Assembly: GCA_964370625.1 (NCBI GenBank)
Contig: CAYJKB010000027.1
Coordinates: forward strand, 1-28,540
DNA from: CAYJKB01 sp964370625
GTDB taxonomy: Bacteria; Bacillota; Clostridia; Oscillospirales; Butyricicoccaceae
Reading direction: 5' to 3'
DNA length: 28,540 nucleotides
Part shown: positions 15,459-22,777 of the stretch, in pieces
Layout of the letters: each line of letters begins with the position of its first letter
Numbering within the stretch: position 1 is the first letter of the stretch
Notes under the pieces: generated by a model
What the model was told of the DNA's origin: nothing
Database searches by the model: none
The model's input: the letters and a program-made list of their open reading frames with translations, nothing else
Made by a program: the position numbers and the translations under genes

Positions 15459-15483
15459 AGTGTTTTATTCCTAATAAAACACT
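15459..15483. promoter_or_regulatory. Inverted repeat in the binding-protein gene leader
   Basis: AGTGTTTTATT (15459-15469) and AATAAAACACT (15473-15483) are perfect 11-base arms with a 3-base centre. It lies about 8-30 bases after the expected transcription start, so it could be a repressor operator or an RNA hairpin at the 5' end. No known operator consensus fits. Confidence 0.65.
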
Positions 15484-15496
15484 GCATATCTAAAAA

Positions 15497-15525
15497 ATTT
15501 TACACTATTTAGTCTTATTTGTCAA
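15497..15525 (-). promoter_or_regulatory. Promoter of the peptide transporter operon
   Basis: On the minus strand: perfect TTGACA (15525-15520), 17-base spacer, TAAAAT (15502-15497; 5 of 6). Confidence 0.68.
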
Positions 15526-15855
15526 TTAATTTCGAGTCTTAAATCATTTACTTTCGAAATAAAATTCTATCTAATAATAAGTGAAAACAATCTAACGAAA
15601 GGGTGTCTAATAACTAAAACCAGCTGTATTCAAATCCAATAAATCTATATTCGTTATATTAACTATCAAGCTTCAAGATTAATTGTATAATGTGAAATCT
15701 GCTAAACAACATTAACGCCTACTCTAGTTTCAGCTTTCTTAAAAGAACTTATCCACAATTATAATATTTCTTTTAGTCTCATCTTCCTTCAACATCTTAA
15801 ACATAATAAAAATTTATACACCTAACATAAATGATAATTGTTTAACATTTTTATA
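15526..15855. other. Gene-free AT-rich stretch
   Basis: Only short frames broken by stops are present on both strands; the longest noted, a 21-codon minus-strand frame around 15740-15800, matches nothing I know. No RNA gene, riboswitch or repeat array was recognised. It may be decayed sequence belonging with the UvrA-like remnant that follows. Confidence 0.5.
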
Positions 15856-15885
15856 TTGACTATAAATATAAGAAAATAGTAATAT
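15856..15885 (+). promoter_or_regulatory. Putative promoter before the UvrA-like remnant
   Basis: TTGACT (15856-15861), 18-base spacer, TAATAT (15880-15885). About 90 bases of leader precede the ATG at 15977. Confidence 0.4.
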
Positions 15886-15976
15886 AGATGAACACAAAGA
15901 ATATTTGAACTAATATTCCAAAATATTTAAAATAACGTCCTAATAGTACAATATTCTATAGAAAGGTTAATGCATA

Positions 15977-16105
15977 ATGATAATCGAATTTATTAAAATA
16001 ACCAGTGCAAGAGAAAGCAACCTAAAAAATATATTTGACACCAAATTTTTATGGGGCTTTGGAAAAATGCAAATCAGATGTACTGATTACATTTTCACTT
16101 CCTAA
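15977..16105 (+). pseudogene. 42-codon remnant resembling the N-terminus of a UvrA-like protein
   Basis: ATG 15977 (with GAAAGG about 10 bases upstream) opens 42 codons ending in TAA at 16103-16105. Its start, IEFIKITSARESNLKNI, resembles the opening of UvrA-type ATPases (IxxxGAREHNLKNI), especially the short UvrA-like drug-resistance group. Directly after this the Walker A region should follow but is absent, so what remains is under a tenth of such a gene. A promoter-like signal at 15856 and a good terminator at 16145 still bracket it. It could also have become a small peptide gene, but nothing in the sequence demands that. Confidence 0.42.
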
Positions 16106-16144
16106 ATCTCCTTAACTTATAAAACTAGATATAATTTTTTTAAC

Positions 16145-16173
16145 AAATGTGCCGATTGGCACATTTATTTTTT
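16145..16173 (+). terminator. Intrinsic terminator after the UvrA-like remnant
   Basis: AAATGTGCC (16145-16153) pairs perfectly with GGCACATTT (16158-16166) around GATT, followed by ATTTTTTT. This is a textbook rho-independent terminator about 40 bases beyond the remnant. Confidence 0.85.
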
Positions 16174-16275
16174 TATCTAAAATGATAAAATAGCACTATA
16201 AAGATTAATTAATTCTTTATATAACGCTTTTGTCATAATAGATAATTCACTTTTTTTATAATTTTGGAGGTAATT

Positions 16276-18177
16276 ATGAAGCGTTTATTAATTTTGAGCT
16301 TTTTACTTTTATTAGTTGGCTGTCAAAACACAAACATTACTATTACTGAAACTGAAAATAGTTCATCAGCTAGTCAAGAAAGTATTGAAAATCATGATAA
16401 TTCTACTAATAGTGTCAATTATAGTGTTTATTCGTCTTTACTTCATGCATATGATAAGGCTATACGACTTCCTACAGGCGAATTAAATGGACTTCTTTAC
16501 ACTAATTTAGTGGATTTTGATAATAATGGCATTTTAGAACTTGTTGTTGCTAGAGTTTATAACGGAAGTTATGATGACGAGTTTTCTTATATGAGTTATG
16601 GACACGAGGATTTCATAGGAAGTTATGATAACCCAGCAATTAAAATTTTTACATTAGATGAAAATAACGGTGCAAAATTCATTGATGAATTTCCACTCGT
16701 TTATTATGCAGAAGAAGGAATTTCTCTTGACATTGGGTACAAACTTAACGAAGATGGAACAACATCGCTTATAACTGATGATTATGGAGATAATTATGAT
16801 TATACAAATGTTTTCTGGAATTTTGATGGTGAATACTTCAATAAAACTCGAACTTTAAGTGTAAATTTAAGCCCTGCTATAGGTGAGCATATATATTATC
16901 TTGATACACTTGAAATTATAGAAGAAAAGTACAATACATATTATTCTGATACTATTTTTCATGCAATTGCTGCACAAGGTTTTGAAATAGTTTATGAAAA
17001 AATTACAGCTGAAACGCTAGATTTTCTAAAAGATTTTCCAAAGGAAGATAGCATTGGTGAAAGTGCAGTTTTCCATGATGGTTTTTTTGTAATATTTGAA
17101 GATACGATAGATACCCACGAAGAACAATTGGTATCTTCATATTTCAAAGCACAGGTGCTTAATGATTATGATAAAATCGCCGAAATTTCGGCAAATCCAG
17201 AAAATGCAGAAATACTTAAAAATGTAAAAGAAGTAGGTTCTGTTTTTGCTGGAAATATCATCGAAAATTTTGATACCATTCCTTTTGCATATGTAGGTGC
17301 AGAATCAATTACATTAGAACAAGAATTATATATGACTGATGACGTTGATATATCTTCTAATCCTGAAATTGTAGGAATGTATGTTCGAAATGTAGTTGAT
17401 TATGATATTTCATATTTCACAGGGCAATTTGGTCCACTGAATAAATATTGGTATTTAATAGATGGTGCTGAAAATGTGCATGATATGAAAATTTCAGATT
17501 ACTTTTCTGATAGTTGGCATGATAAAGAACTAGATAATGCATTTTATGTACAATATTTTGGAAGTTATGATGATTTGTTTGATATATTTGGCTATGAACT
17601 ACCTGATTTTAGCTTTTTCTTGACAAGTGAAGAACAAGGAGAAGTCGAGTATTTTTCAACAGAAAACCCAACTGATATGTTTTTAATCAAAAATATAAGG
17701 GGAAATAATCTTAAAGTCTATGATTATTCAGATAATAGTGAGCGTGGCGAACTTTTATATGAAACCACTCACAGTATATTATACTTTGGATGTACAGCAG
17801 ATTATATGAACTCAGATATTGAAATAGTTTCAGAAATTTATGAAGGTCCTGAAGTTTCATATATTCCATCAATCATTGAAGATAATGCTGATTTAGGTTA
17901 TTTTGGTGCACATTTCCCCTATCTTGACAACATAGCACAAACCGACTATTTAAATATCTTGATTGAAACCATAGGCGAAGATTATCTAAATGGACGCTCT
18001 GCGATGCAAATAGAATCAGAGATGATTTTCAATGAGTTATGCACAGTTTATGCAATTGGAACAAATACAGATGAAAAGTTTACTACAGAAGAATTTTTAG
18101 CGGTATCTGATATAGGCAATGTTTATTGGTATGAACCAATTTATGGCGAATGGTATGGCTGGTCACAACAAAATTAA
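16276..18177 (+). CDS. Lipoprotein of unknown function
   Basis: Encodes 633 aa. The signal MKRLLILSFLLLLVGC has a lipobox with Cys16 as the lipid anchor, followed by a Ser/Asn/Thr-rich linker to about residue 48. Around residues 66-82, LVDFDNNGILELVVAR resembles the D-x-D-x-x-G-x-x-E-L-V calcium-loop/FG-GAP-like segment common at the start of Clostridia lipoproteins. The remaining acidic, Tyr- and Asp-rich sequence is not recognised, and no catalytic motif was seen. The start is ATG 16276 with TTGGAGG 5 bases upstream; a longer frame from TTG 16264 would place the start inside that ribosome site. It is the first gene of a rightward series, and an SLH protein follows after 38 bases. Confidence 0.78.
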   Translation: MKRLLILSFLLLLVGCQNTNITITETENSSSASQESIENHDNSTNSVNYSVYSSLLHAYDKAIRLPTGELNGLLYTNLVDFDNNGILELVVARVYNGSYDDEFSYMSYGHEDFIGSYDNPAIKIFTLDENNGAKFIDEFPLVYYAEEGISLDIGYKLNEDGTTSLITDDYGDNYDYTNVFWNFDGEYFNKTRTLSVNLSPAIGEHIYYLDTLEIIEEKYNTYYSDTIFHAIAAQGFEIVYEKITAETLDFLKDFPKEDSIGESAVFHDGFFVIFEDTIDTHEEQLVSSYFKAQVLNDYDKIAEISANPENAEILKNVKEVGSVFAGNIIENFDTIPFAYVGAESITLEQELYMTDDVDISSNPEIVGMYVRNVVDYDISYFTGQFGPLNKYWYLIDGAENVHDMKISDYFSDSWHDKELDNAFYVQYFGSYDDLFDIFGYELPDFSFFLTSEEQGEVEYFSTENPTDMFLIKNIRGNNLKVYDYSDNSERGELLYETTHSILYFGCTADYMNSDIEIVSEIYEGPEVSYIPSIIEDNADLGYFGAHFPYLDNIAQTDYLNILIETIGEDYLNGRSAMQIESEMIFNELCTVYAIGTNTDEKFTTEEFLAVSDIGNVYWYEPIYGEWYGWSQQN

Positions 18178-18215
18178 AAGAGATTTTAATATAAAAATTT
18201 TAGGAGGACAATATT

Positions 18216-18823
18216 ATGCAAAAATTAACATTAAAATTACTGGGGGGAACTTTAATATTAAGTTCTTTAGTCACTCAAGCATTTGCAGCTAATCTAACCT
18301 TTACTGATGTTCCAACTGATTCTTGGTATTATGAGGATGTTGAATATGCTGTTAACAATGGCTTGGTAAATGGAAAAAGTGCAACTGTTTATGCCCCTGA
18401 ATCACAATTAACAGCAGCAGAGGCAGTAAAGCTTGCATCTGCTATGCATGAACTTAGTGAAACTGGTGAAGTAACTCTTGAAATAGGTTCGCCTTGGTAT
18501 ATGCCTTATGTAGAATATGCAAAAGCAGAAGGAATTATCACGAAGGACTACAATTGGAATACTTCTATTACTCGTGGTGAGTATATGGATATGTTTGCAA
18601 GAGCATTACCATCTACAGATTTTGAAGCAGTTAATGAAATTGACGATGGCGTAATTCCAGATGTACCTATGACACATGAATTTGCTGATGAAATTTATAT
18701 GCTATATCGTTCAGGAGTTTTAACAGGAAGTGGCAGCACAAGAAGTGCAAAACCTGATGATACAATAAGACGAAGTGAAGTTGCTGCTATTTTAACACGT
18801 ATGATGAATGAAACAAGTAGACA
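18216..18823 (+). CDS. Exported SLH-domain protein, cut by the second gap
   Basis: A signal peptide (1-24, cleavage after AFA) is followed directly by three SLH modules at about 28-79, 92-130 and 148-197: TFTDVPTDSWYYEDVEYAV, then SPWYMPYVEYAKAEGII, then EFADEIYMLYRSGVLTG and RRSEVAAILTRM. Unlike the SLH protein at 6474-7853, the SLH triplet is N-terminal. The visible part ends within the codon after residue 202, just past the third module, so the protein may end soon or continue into a C-terminal domain hidden by the N run. AGGAGG precedes the ATG. It probably attaches to cell-wall polymer, next to membrane-anchored lipoproteins from the same operon. Confidence 0.85.
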
Positions 18824-18923
18824 NNNNNNNNNNNNNNNNNNNNNNNNNNNNNNNNNNNNNNNNNNNNNNNNNNNNNNNNNNNNNNNNNNNNNNNNNNNNN
18901 NNNNNNNNNNNNNNNNNNNNNNN
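18824..18923. other. Assembly gap (100 N) of unknown true length
   Basis: The two flanks share no sequence, unlike the first gap. The end of the SLH gene, the intergenic region and the start of the following lipoprotein gene are missing. Confidence 0.9.
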
Positions 18924-19875
18924 ATCTGTTATGTTATTTTCACTTACAGCTTGTGGAGATAGTTCTGAAGCAGAAACTAGTGTAAATTCTGATACAGTTG
19001 CTGAGAATAAAGAAATATTAGATAGTGATACCACTTCTAATGCCCCTGCTGCAATCACACCTGAGTTTATCGCTCCAGGTTATGGCACAGAGGACACAAT
19101 AGCAGCGCAGACTTTGAGTAATCCATCAGATTGGTATGGAACGATTACTGTTTCAGACTATGAAGGACCTTATCCAGAAACAGCAGGAGAATTTGAGGCA
19201 TGGGCTTATATTGATACAGATGTTGATGGATATGATTATTTTGAAACATATATAATTGCTCCTTATTATGATGATGATTCTGTAGTTTTCTCATCATGGA
19301 ATATAGAGCTTCATGATTATACTTTTTTCCCAGTTGTAGATGACTATGCTTGGATTTTAGAATCACCACTTAGGGAAGAAGATAACACTTGGTATACCCC
19401 AACACTTACAAATGGTGTATTGTCAGCTAGTTATGAATACGATTACAACGGTGAAAGTTTTACATTTGTATATGAATTTGCTCAAATTGATGATGGAACT
19501 TCTACTGAAACTACTGATACTACTCCTGATGCAAGCACACTTGATGAAAGCATATCACAAGAAGAAACTCCTGTTGAAGCTGTAGATATAGCCCCATCTT
19601 TTACAATTGAAGAGCTACAAGCGATTGCAGATGCAATGAGAGCTGATGCTCCACAAGATATGACATATGGAGAATGGGCTAACAACATGGATTATGCCAC
19701 TGTTTTAGAAAAATATACAGGTGGAGTAGAAGGCGTTCCTAGTATTGATGAAAATTGGGGTACTATTAAATATCAATGGTTTGCAACTGACAACGAAACT
19801 GCTAATTTCTTTGTTGAATTTGGCTCAGTAGACACAAGCTCGGATCTTAGAATGCATGGATATAGTGCATTTTAA
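18924..19875 (+). CDS. Lipoprotein of unknown function, 5' end lost in the gap
   Basis: The visible frame (first full codon at 18926) opens with SVMLFSLTACGDSSEAETS, the end of a lipoprotein signal with lipobox LTAC. Only about 10 codons of the signal peptide should therefore be missing. About 316 residues follow: an acidic linker, an aromatic Asp/Tyr-rich domain (WYGTITVSDYEGPYPETAGE onward) and, after a Thr/Ser/Glu-rich stretch, a C-terminal segment near MTYGEWANNMDYATVLEKY. No family was recognised. The stop is 24 bases before the DUF4428 gene. As with its neighbours it is probably anchored on the outer face of the membrane. Confidence 0.75.
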
Positions 19876-19899
19876 ATTAAATGAAAAAGGAGAATAATT

Positions 19900-20616
19900 A
19901 TGGGACTTTTTGATAGAAAACATTGCGATGTATGTGGCGATAAAATTGGATTATTAGGTAATAGAAAACTTGAGGATGGAAATCTTTGCAAAGATTGTGC
20001 TGGCAAACTTTCACCATTTTTTGATGATAGAAGAAATTCTACTGTTGATGAAATTAAATCACAACTAGCATACAGGGAAGAAAACGAAGCTAAAGTTGAA
20101 GATTTTAACCCTACAAAAGTTATTGGTGGCAGAAACCTTATTTGTATTAATGAAGATGACAAAACTTGGCTTTTCTCAAGAACTAGCAAATGGAAAGGAA
20201 ATAACCCTGATATTATTAACTTTTCTCAAGTTACTGGTGTAAATGTCGATATTGACGAAGATGAATACGAAATTTATGACGAAGATGATGAAGGTAAACG
20301 CATAAGTTTTGACCCACCAAGACATGAAAAATCATATGAATTTAATATCACTATTTATATAAACTCACCATGGTTTGATGATATAAAATTCAAGCTAAAT
20401 GATGATGAAATTAATAGTCGTTTTAGTCATGAGTATAAAGAAGCTGAGAGAGATGCGGAAGAAATCAAAAGTACTCTTATGGGTCTTCGTGAACAATCAA
20501 GAGAAGAAATTTTAGAGGCGAATGCACCAAAAGTTGCTGTAACTTGCCCAAATTGCCATGCAACTACTCTACCTGACGCTTCAGGTTGTTGTGAATATTG
20601 TGGTGGTGCAATTTAA
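19900..20616 (+). CDS. DUF4428-type zinc-ribbon protein
   Basis: Encodes 238 aa with no signal peptide, hence cytosolic. The N-terminus has a C-x2-C pair at 9/12 and another at 30/33 in a context (CDVCGDKIGLLG, then DGNLCKDCAGKLSPFF) typical of DUF4428 (PF14471). The middle, about 80-175, is a beta-rich acidic region seen in many DUF4428 proteins. The C-terminus carries a second zinc ribbon (CPNC at 216-219; CCEYC at 230-234). Such proteins are common in Clostridia but have no established job. AAGGAG precedes the ATG. It sits between two lipoprotein genes with gaps of 24 and 14 bases, so it is probably in their operon. Confidence 0.83.
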   Translation: MGLFDRKHCDVCGDKIGLLGNRKLEDGNLCKDCAGKLSPFFDDRRNSTVDEIKSQLAYREENEAKVEDFNPTKVIGGRNLICINEDDKTWLFSRTSKWKGNNPDIINFSQVTGVNVDIDEDEYEIYDEDDEGKRISFDPPRHEKSYEFNITIYINSPWFDDIKFKLNDDEINSRFSHEYKEAERDAEEIKSTLMGLREQSREEILEANAPKVAVTCPNCHATTLPDASGCCEYCGGAI

Positions 20617-20630
20617 ATTTAGGTGGTTTT

Positions 20631-21959
20631 ATGAAAAAATTATATAGTGTCATTTTAAGTTTAGTTTTTATGTTATCACTTGTTTCCTGTGCTTTTAGCA
20701 CAGGAACAGATGACATAGTTTCAAGTTCTGAAATTGAAACAAACCCTACAGATGCTAGTACATCAGAAAACTCACAAACTGATGCAGAATTGTTTGAAAA
20801 TGAAACAATAGAGCATTCAAATGAAAATCCACCCCAAGCAGAAGACACTAAAAAAGAAGAACAAGAAATAGATTTATCTGTAGAAAATAAAGTTCTAGGT
20901 ACTTGGATTTTTGATGCATTTAGTGTTGAAGGTTATGCTACTGATATTTTAGACCATGTTGATATGTTAGAACTTACTTTTTTTGAAGATGGTACTGTAA
21001 GGGCTTTTTCAATGCCGACATATAATCACTACTTTGATTCATATGATGAAAATTTTGGAGAATATGTTGTAGATGAATTTGGAGATGTTCTAATTGATTT
21101 TTCTGATGGTTTAAATTATCGATTAATACTAGATACGAGTTTAAACCGAGCATATTTGATTAATGATGAATATGTATTTTCTCTTGATGGATATAATACA
21201 AATTTCGCTGATGAATTTTATCTTAATGGACCTTTAAATAATGTTAGAGGATATTATAAAACTACACATACAGTGTTTGATGATAACCATTATATGAGTG
21301 ATGAAAACGGAAATTATGAAGTTGATTTAATCTATGAGTTTTTAAATATAGGTGAAAATTCTTATATCAAATGTCGTGTTGGTGGATTTTATTATAATGA
21401 AAACGAAATGCCACTTATAAGTAATGGTTTAGAAGATTTTCAAACACCTTATATAATATCAATAAGTTCTATAACCTATCTTTCAGACAACAGCTACAAA
21501 CTAGAGGTCAAGGGTGTTGATGGTGAAAATGGTGTTTTAGATTTAGTGCTTAACAATAAAAATCTTATTCTTGATGGAGTAGAACTTACTTATGTCGGAG
21601 CTAATATGCGAGATGTATTTATAAATACTTATGGTGCAGATGCACTTAATGGGTTTATATATAGTGATTATTTTTATCAAAATGTATTCTATTATGGTGA
21701 TGATATTTTAGTAAATTATTGTTACAGCGACGATGGAACTCGTGTTTTAGAGCTTTTCACAGACGAAACCTTCGGATATGTTCATAATGGCATAAATTTT
21801 AGTGGGACTTATTATTTTTATGATAATTTGCTAAAATTAATTCCTTATGACATTAACAGAGATAATATTACATTCGAAGTGACAGATACAGCTTTAGTTT
21901 TAGTATCAGGTGCAATAGAAGGTTTAACAGCTGGTGAAATGCTGAATATCGGCTATTAG
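20631..21959 (+). CDS. Lipoprotein of unknown function with lipocalin-like repeats
   Basis: Encodes 442 aa from ATG 20631, with AGGTGG 6 bases upstream. A longer in-frame start at 20598 would lie within the preceding gene and lacks a ribosome site. The signal MKKLYSVILSLVFMLSLVSC gives Cys20 as lipid anchor. A Glu/Ser/Thr-rich linker runs to about 82. The stretch from VLGTWIFDAF resembles a lipocalin-like beta-barrel opening (G-T-W, then LTFFEDGTVRAF). A similar pattern recurs near the C-terminus (LELFTDETFGYV, then FSGTYYFYDNLLKLI), suggesting two related barrels. The ligand is unknown. The stop is 57 bases before the response regulator gene, which has its own promoter-like signal. Confidence 0.75.
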   Translation: MKKLYSVILSLVFMLSLVSCAFSTGTDDIVSSSEIETNPTDASTSENSQTDAELFENETIEHSNENPPQAEDTKKEEQEIDLSVENKVLGTWIFDAFSVEGYATDILDHVDMLELTFFEDGTVRAFSMPTYNHYFDSYDENFGEYVVDEFGDVLIDFSDGLNYRLILDTSLNRAYLINDEYVFSLDGYNTNFADEFYLNGPLNNVRGYYKTTHTVFDDNHYMSDENGNYEVDLIYEFLNIGENSYIKCRVGGFYYNENEMPLISNGLEDFQTPYIISISSITYLSDNSYKLEVKGVDGENGVLDLVLNNKNLILDGVELTYVGANMRDVFINTYGADALNGFIYSDYFYQNVFYYGDDILVNYCYSDDGTRVLELFTDETFGYVHNGINFSGTYYFYDNLLKLIPYDINRDNITFEVTDTALVLVSGAIEGLTAGEMLNIGY

Positions 21960-21963
21960 ATTA

Positions 21964-21992
21964 TTGATTTTATAGTGAGTTTATGGTAACAT
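21964..21992 (+). promoter_or_regulatory. Putative promoter of response regulator 1
   Basis: TTGATT (21964-21969), 17-base spacer ending in TGG, TAACAT (21987-21992). The -10 matches 4 of 6 and is helped by an upstream TG. No terminator separates it from the lipoprotein gene, so read-through is also possible. Confidence 0.4.
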
Positions 21993-22016
21993 ACTATTGT
22001 AAAAGCGAGGAAAATT

Positions 22017-22643
22017 ATGAAAAAGATTTTAATTGTAGATGACCAAAAAAGCTCACGTGAATATCTTGATTTAGTTGTCAGAGAGCATTTTGATGTGGTT
22101 GGTCTATTAGAAGATGCTACTGCAACTATTAACTTTCTTAGAAAACACAAAGTAGATGTTATTTTAATGGACATTTACACTTCTAAAAAAGTTAATGGCA
22201 TATTAATTTCTAAGGATATAAAAGAAAAATATCCTAACATTAAAATAATTATAGTCACTTTTTTACTAGAGTATAAATTCATTGAATTAGCCAAAAGTTT
22301 TGACATTGAAGGTTTTTTCTATAAAGATCATTCAAGTGAGAATTTATGCTCTATAATCCAGCGAGTTCTTGATGGCGAGAAAGTTTATCCTAGTAACATC
22401 CCTTCAGTATCAATCGGAACTGCCAGTTCTAATGAGTTCACAAAAAAGGAACTAAAAGTTTTAAAATGTATAGTAAATGGAAAAAGGCATGCCGATATTT
22501 GCGCTGAACTGGGTATTACACGAAACACATTGAATTATCATATTGCAAATATAAAATCAAAAACCGGATATGACAATATTTTAAAACTTGCAATTGATAT
22601 TGTTATGCAAAAATTCATAGTGCCAGATATAGAAAATCAGTAA
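22017..22643 (+). CDS. NarL-type response regulator 1
   Basis: Encodes 208 aa. Receiver domain: acidic pair D8/D9, phosphorylation site D52 (in ILMDIY), T81 and K103, a complete active set. Output domain: LuxR/NarL helix-turn-helix at about 141-185 (FTKKELKVLKCIVNGK, then ICAELGITRNTLNYHIANIK). The position after the phospho-Asp reads IYTSKKVNG, where NarL proteins more often have MPxMDG, and the recognition helix has TLNYHI in place of the usual TVKxHL, so it is diverged from response regulator 2. AGCGAGG lies before the ATG. A terminator follows, separating it from the sensor genes. Likely partners are the sensors at 22778 and 25083. Confidence 0.9.
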   Translation: MKKILIVDDQKSSREYLDLVVREHFDVVGLLEDATATINFLRKHKVDVILMDIYTSKKVNGILISKDIKEKYPNIKIIIVTFLLEYKFIELAKSFDIEGFFYKDHSSENLCSIIQRVLDGEKVYPSNIPSVSIGTASSNEFTKKELKVLKCIVNGKRHADICAELGITRNTLNYHIANIKSKTGYDNILKLAIDIVMQKFIVPDIENQ

Positions 22644-22650
22644 TTTATAG

Positions 22651-22681
22651 GCATTGACATTAATTTGTCAGTGCTTTTTTT
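22651..22681 (+). terminator. Terminator after response regulator 1
   Basis: GCATTGACA (22651-22659) pairs with TGTCAGTGC (22666-22674) with one G-U pair and is followed by a run of seven T. Confidence 0.85.
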
Positions 22682-22777
22682 GCATTTTTTTACAAAAACC
22701 AAACACTTGTGTAGGTGAAAAATATTCAAAGTTTGGTAAAATATAGGAAGAATATATTTTTGAAACGGAGCTAAATT

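Noticed and set aside
16230..16262. TTGTCA and TATAAT as promoter of the lipoprotein at 16276
   Set aside because: The spacer is 21 bases and transcription would start almost at the ATG. A weak TTATCT-18-TATAAA at 16173-16202 is more likely but not convincing.
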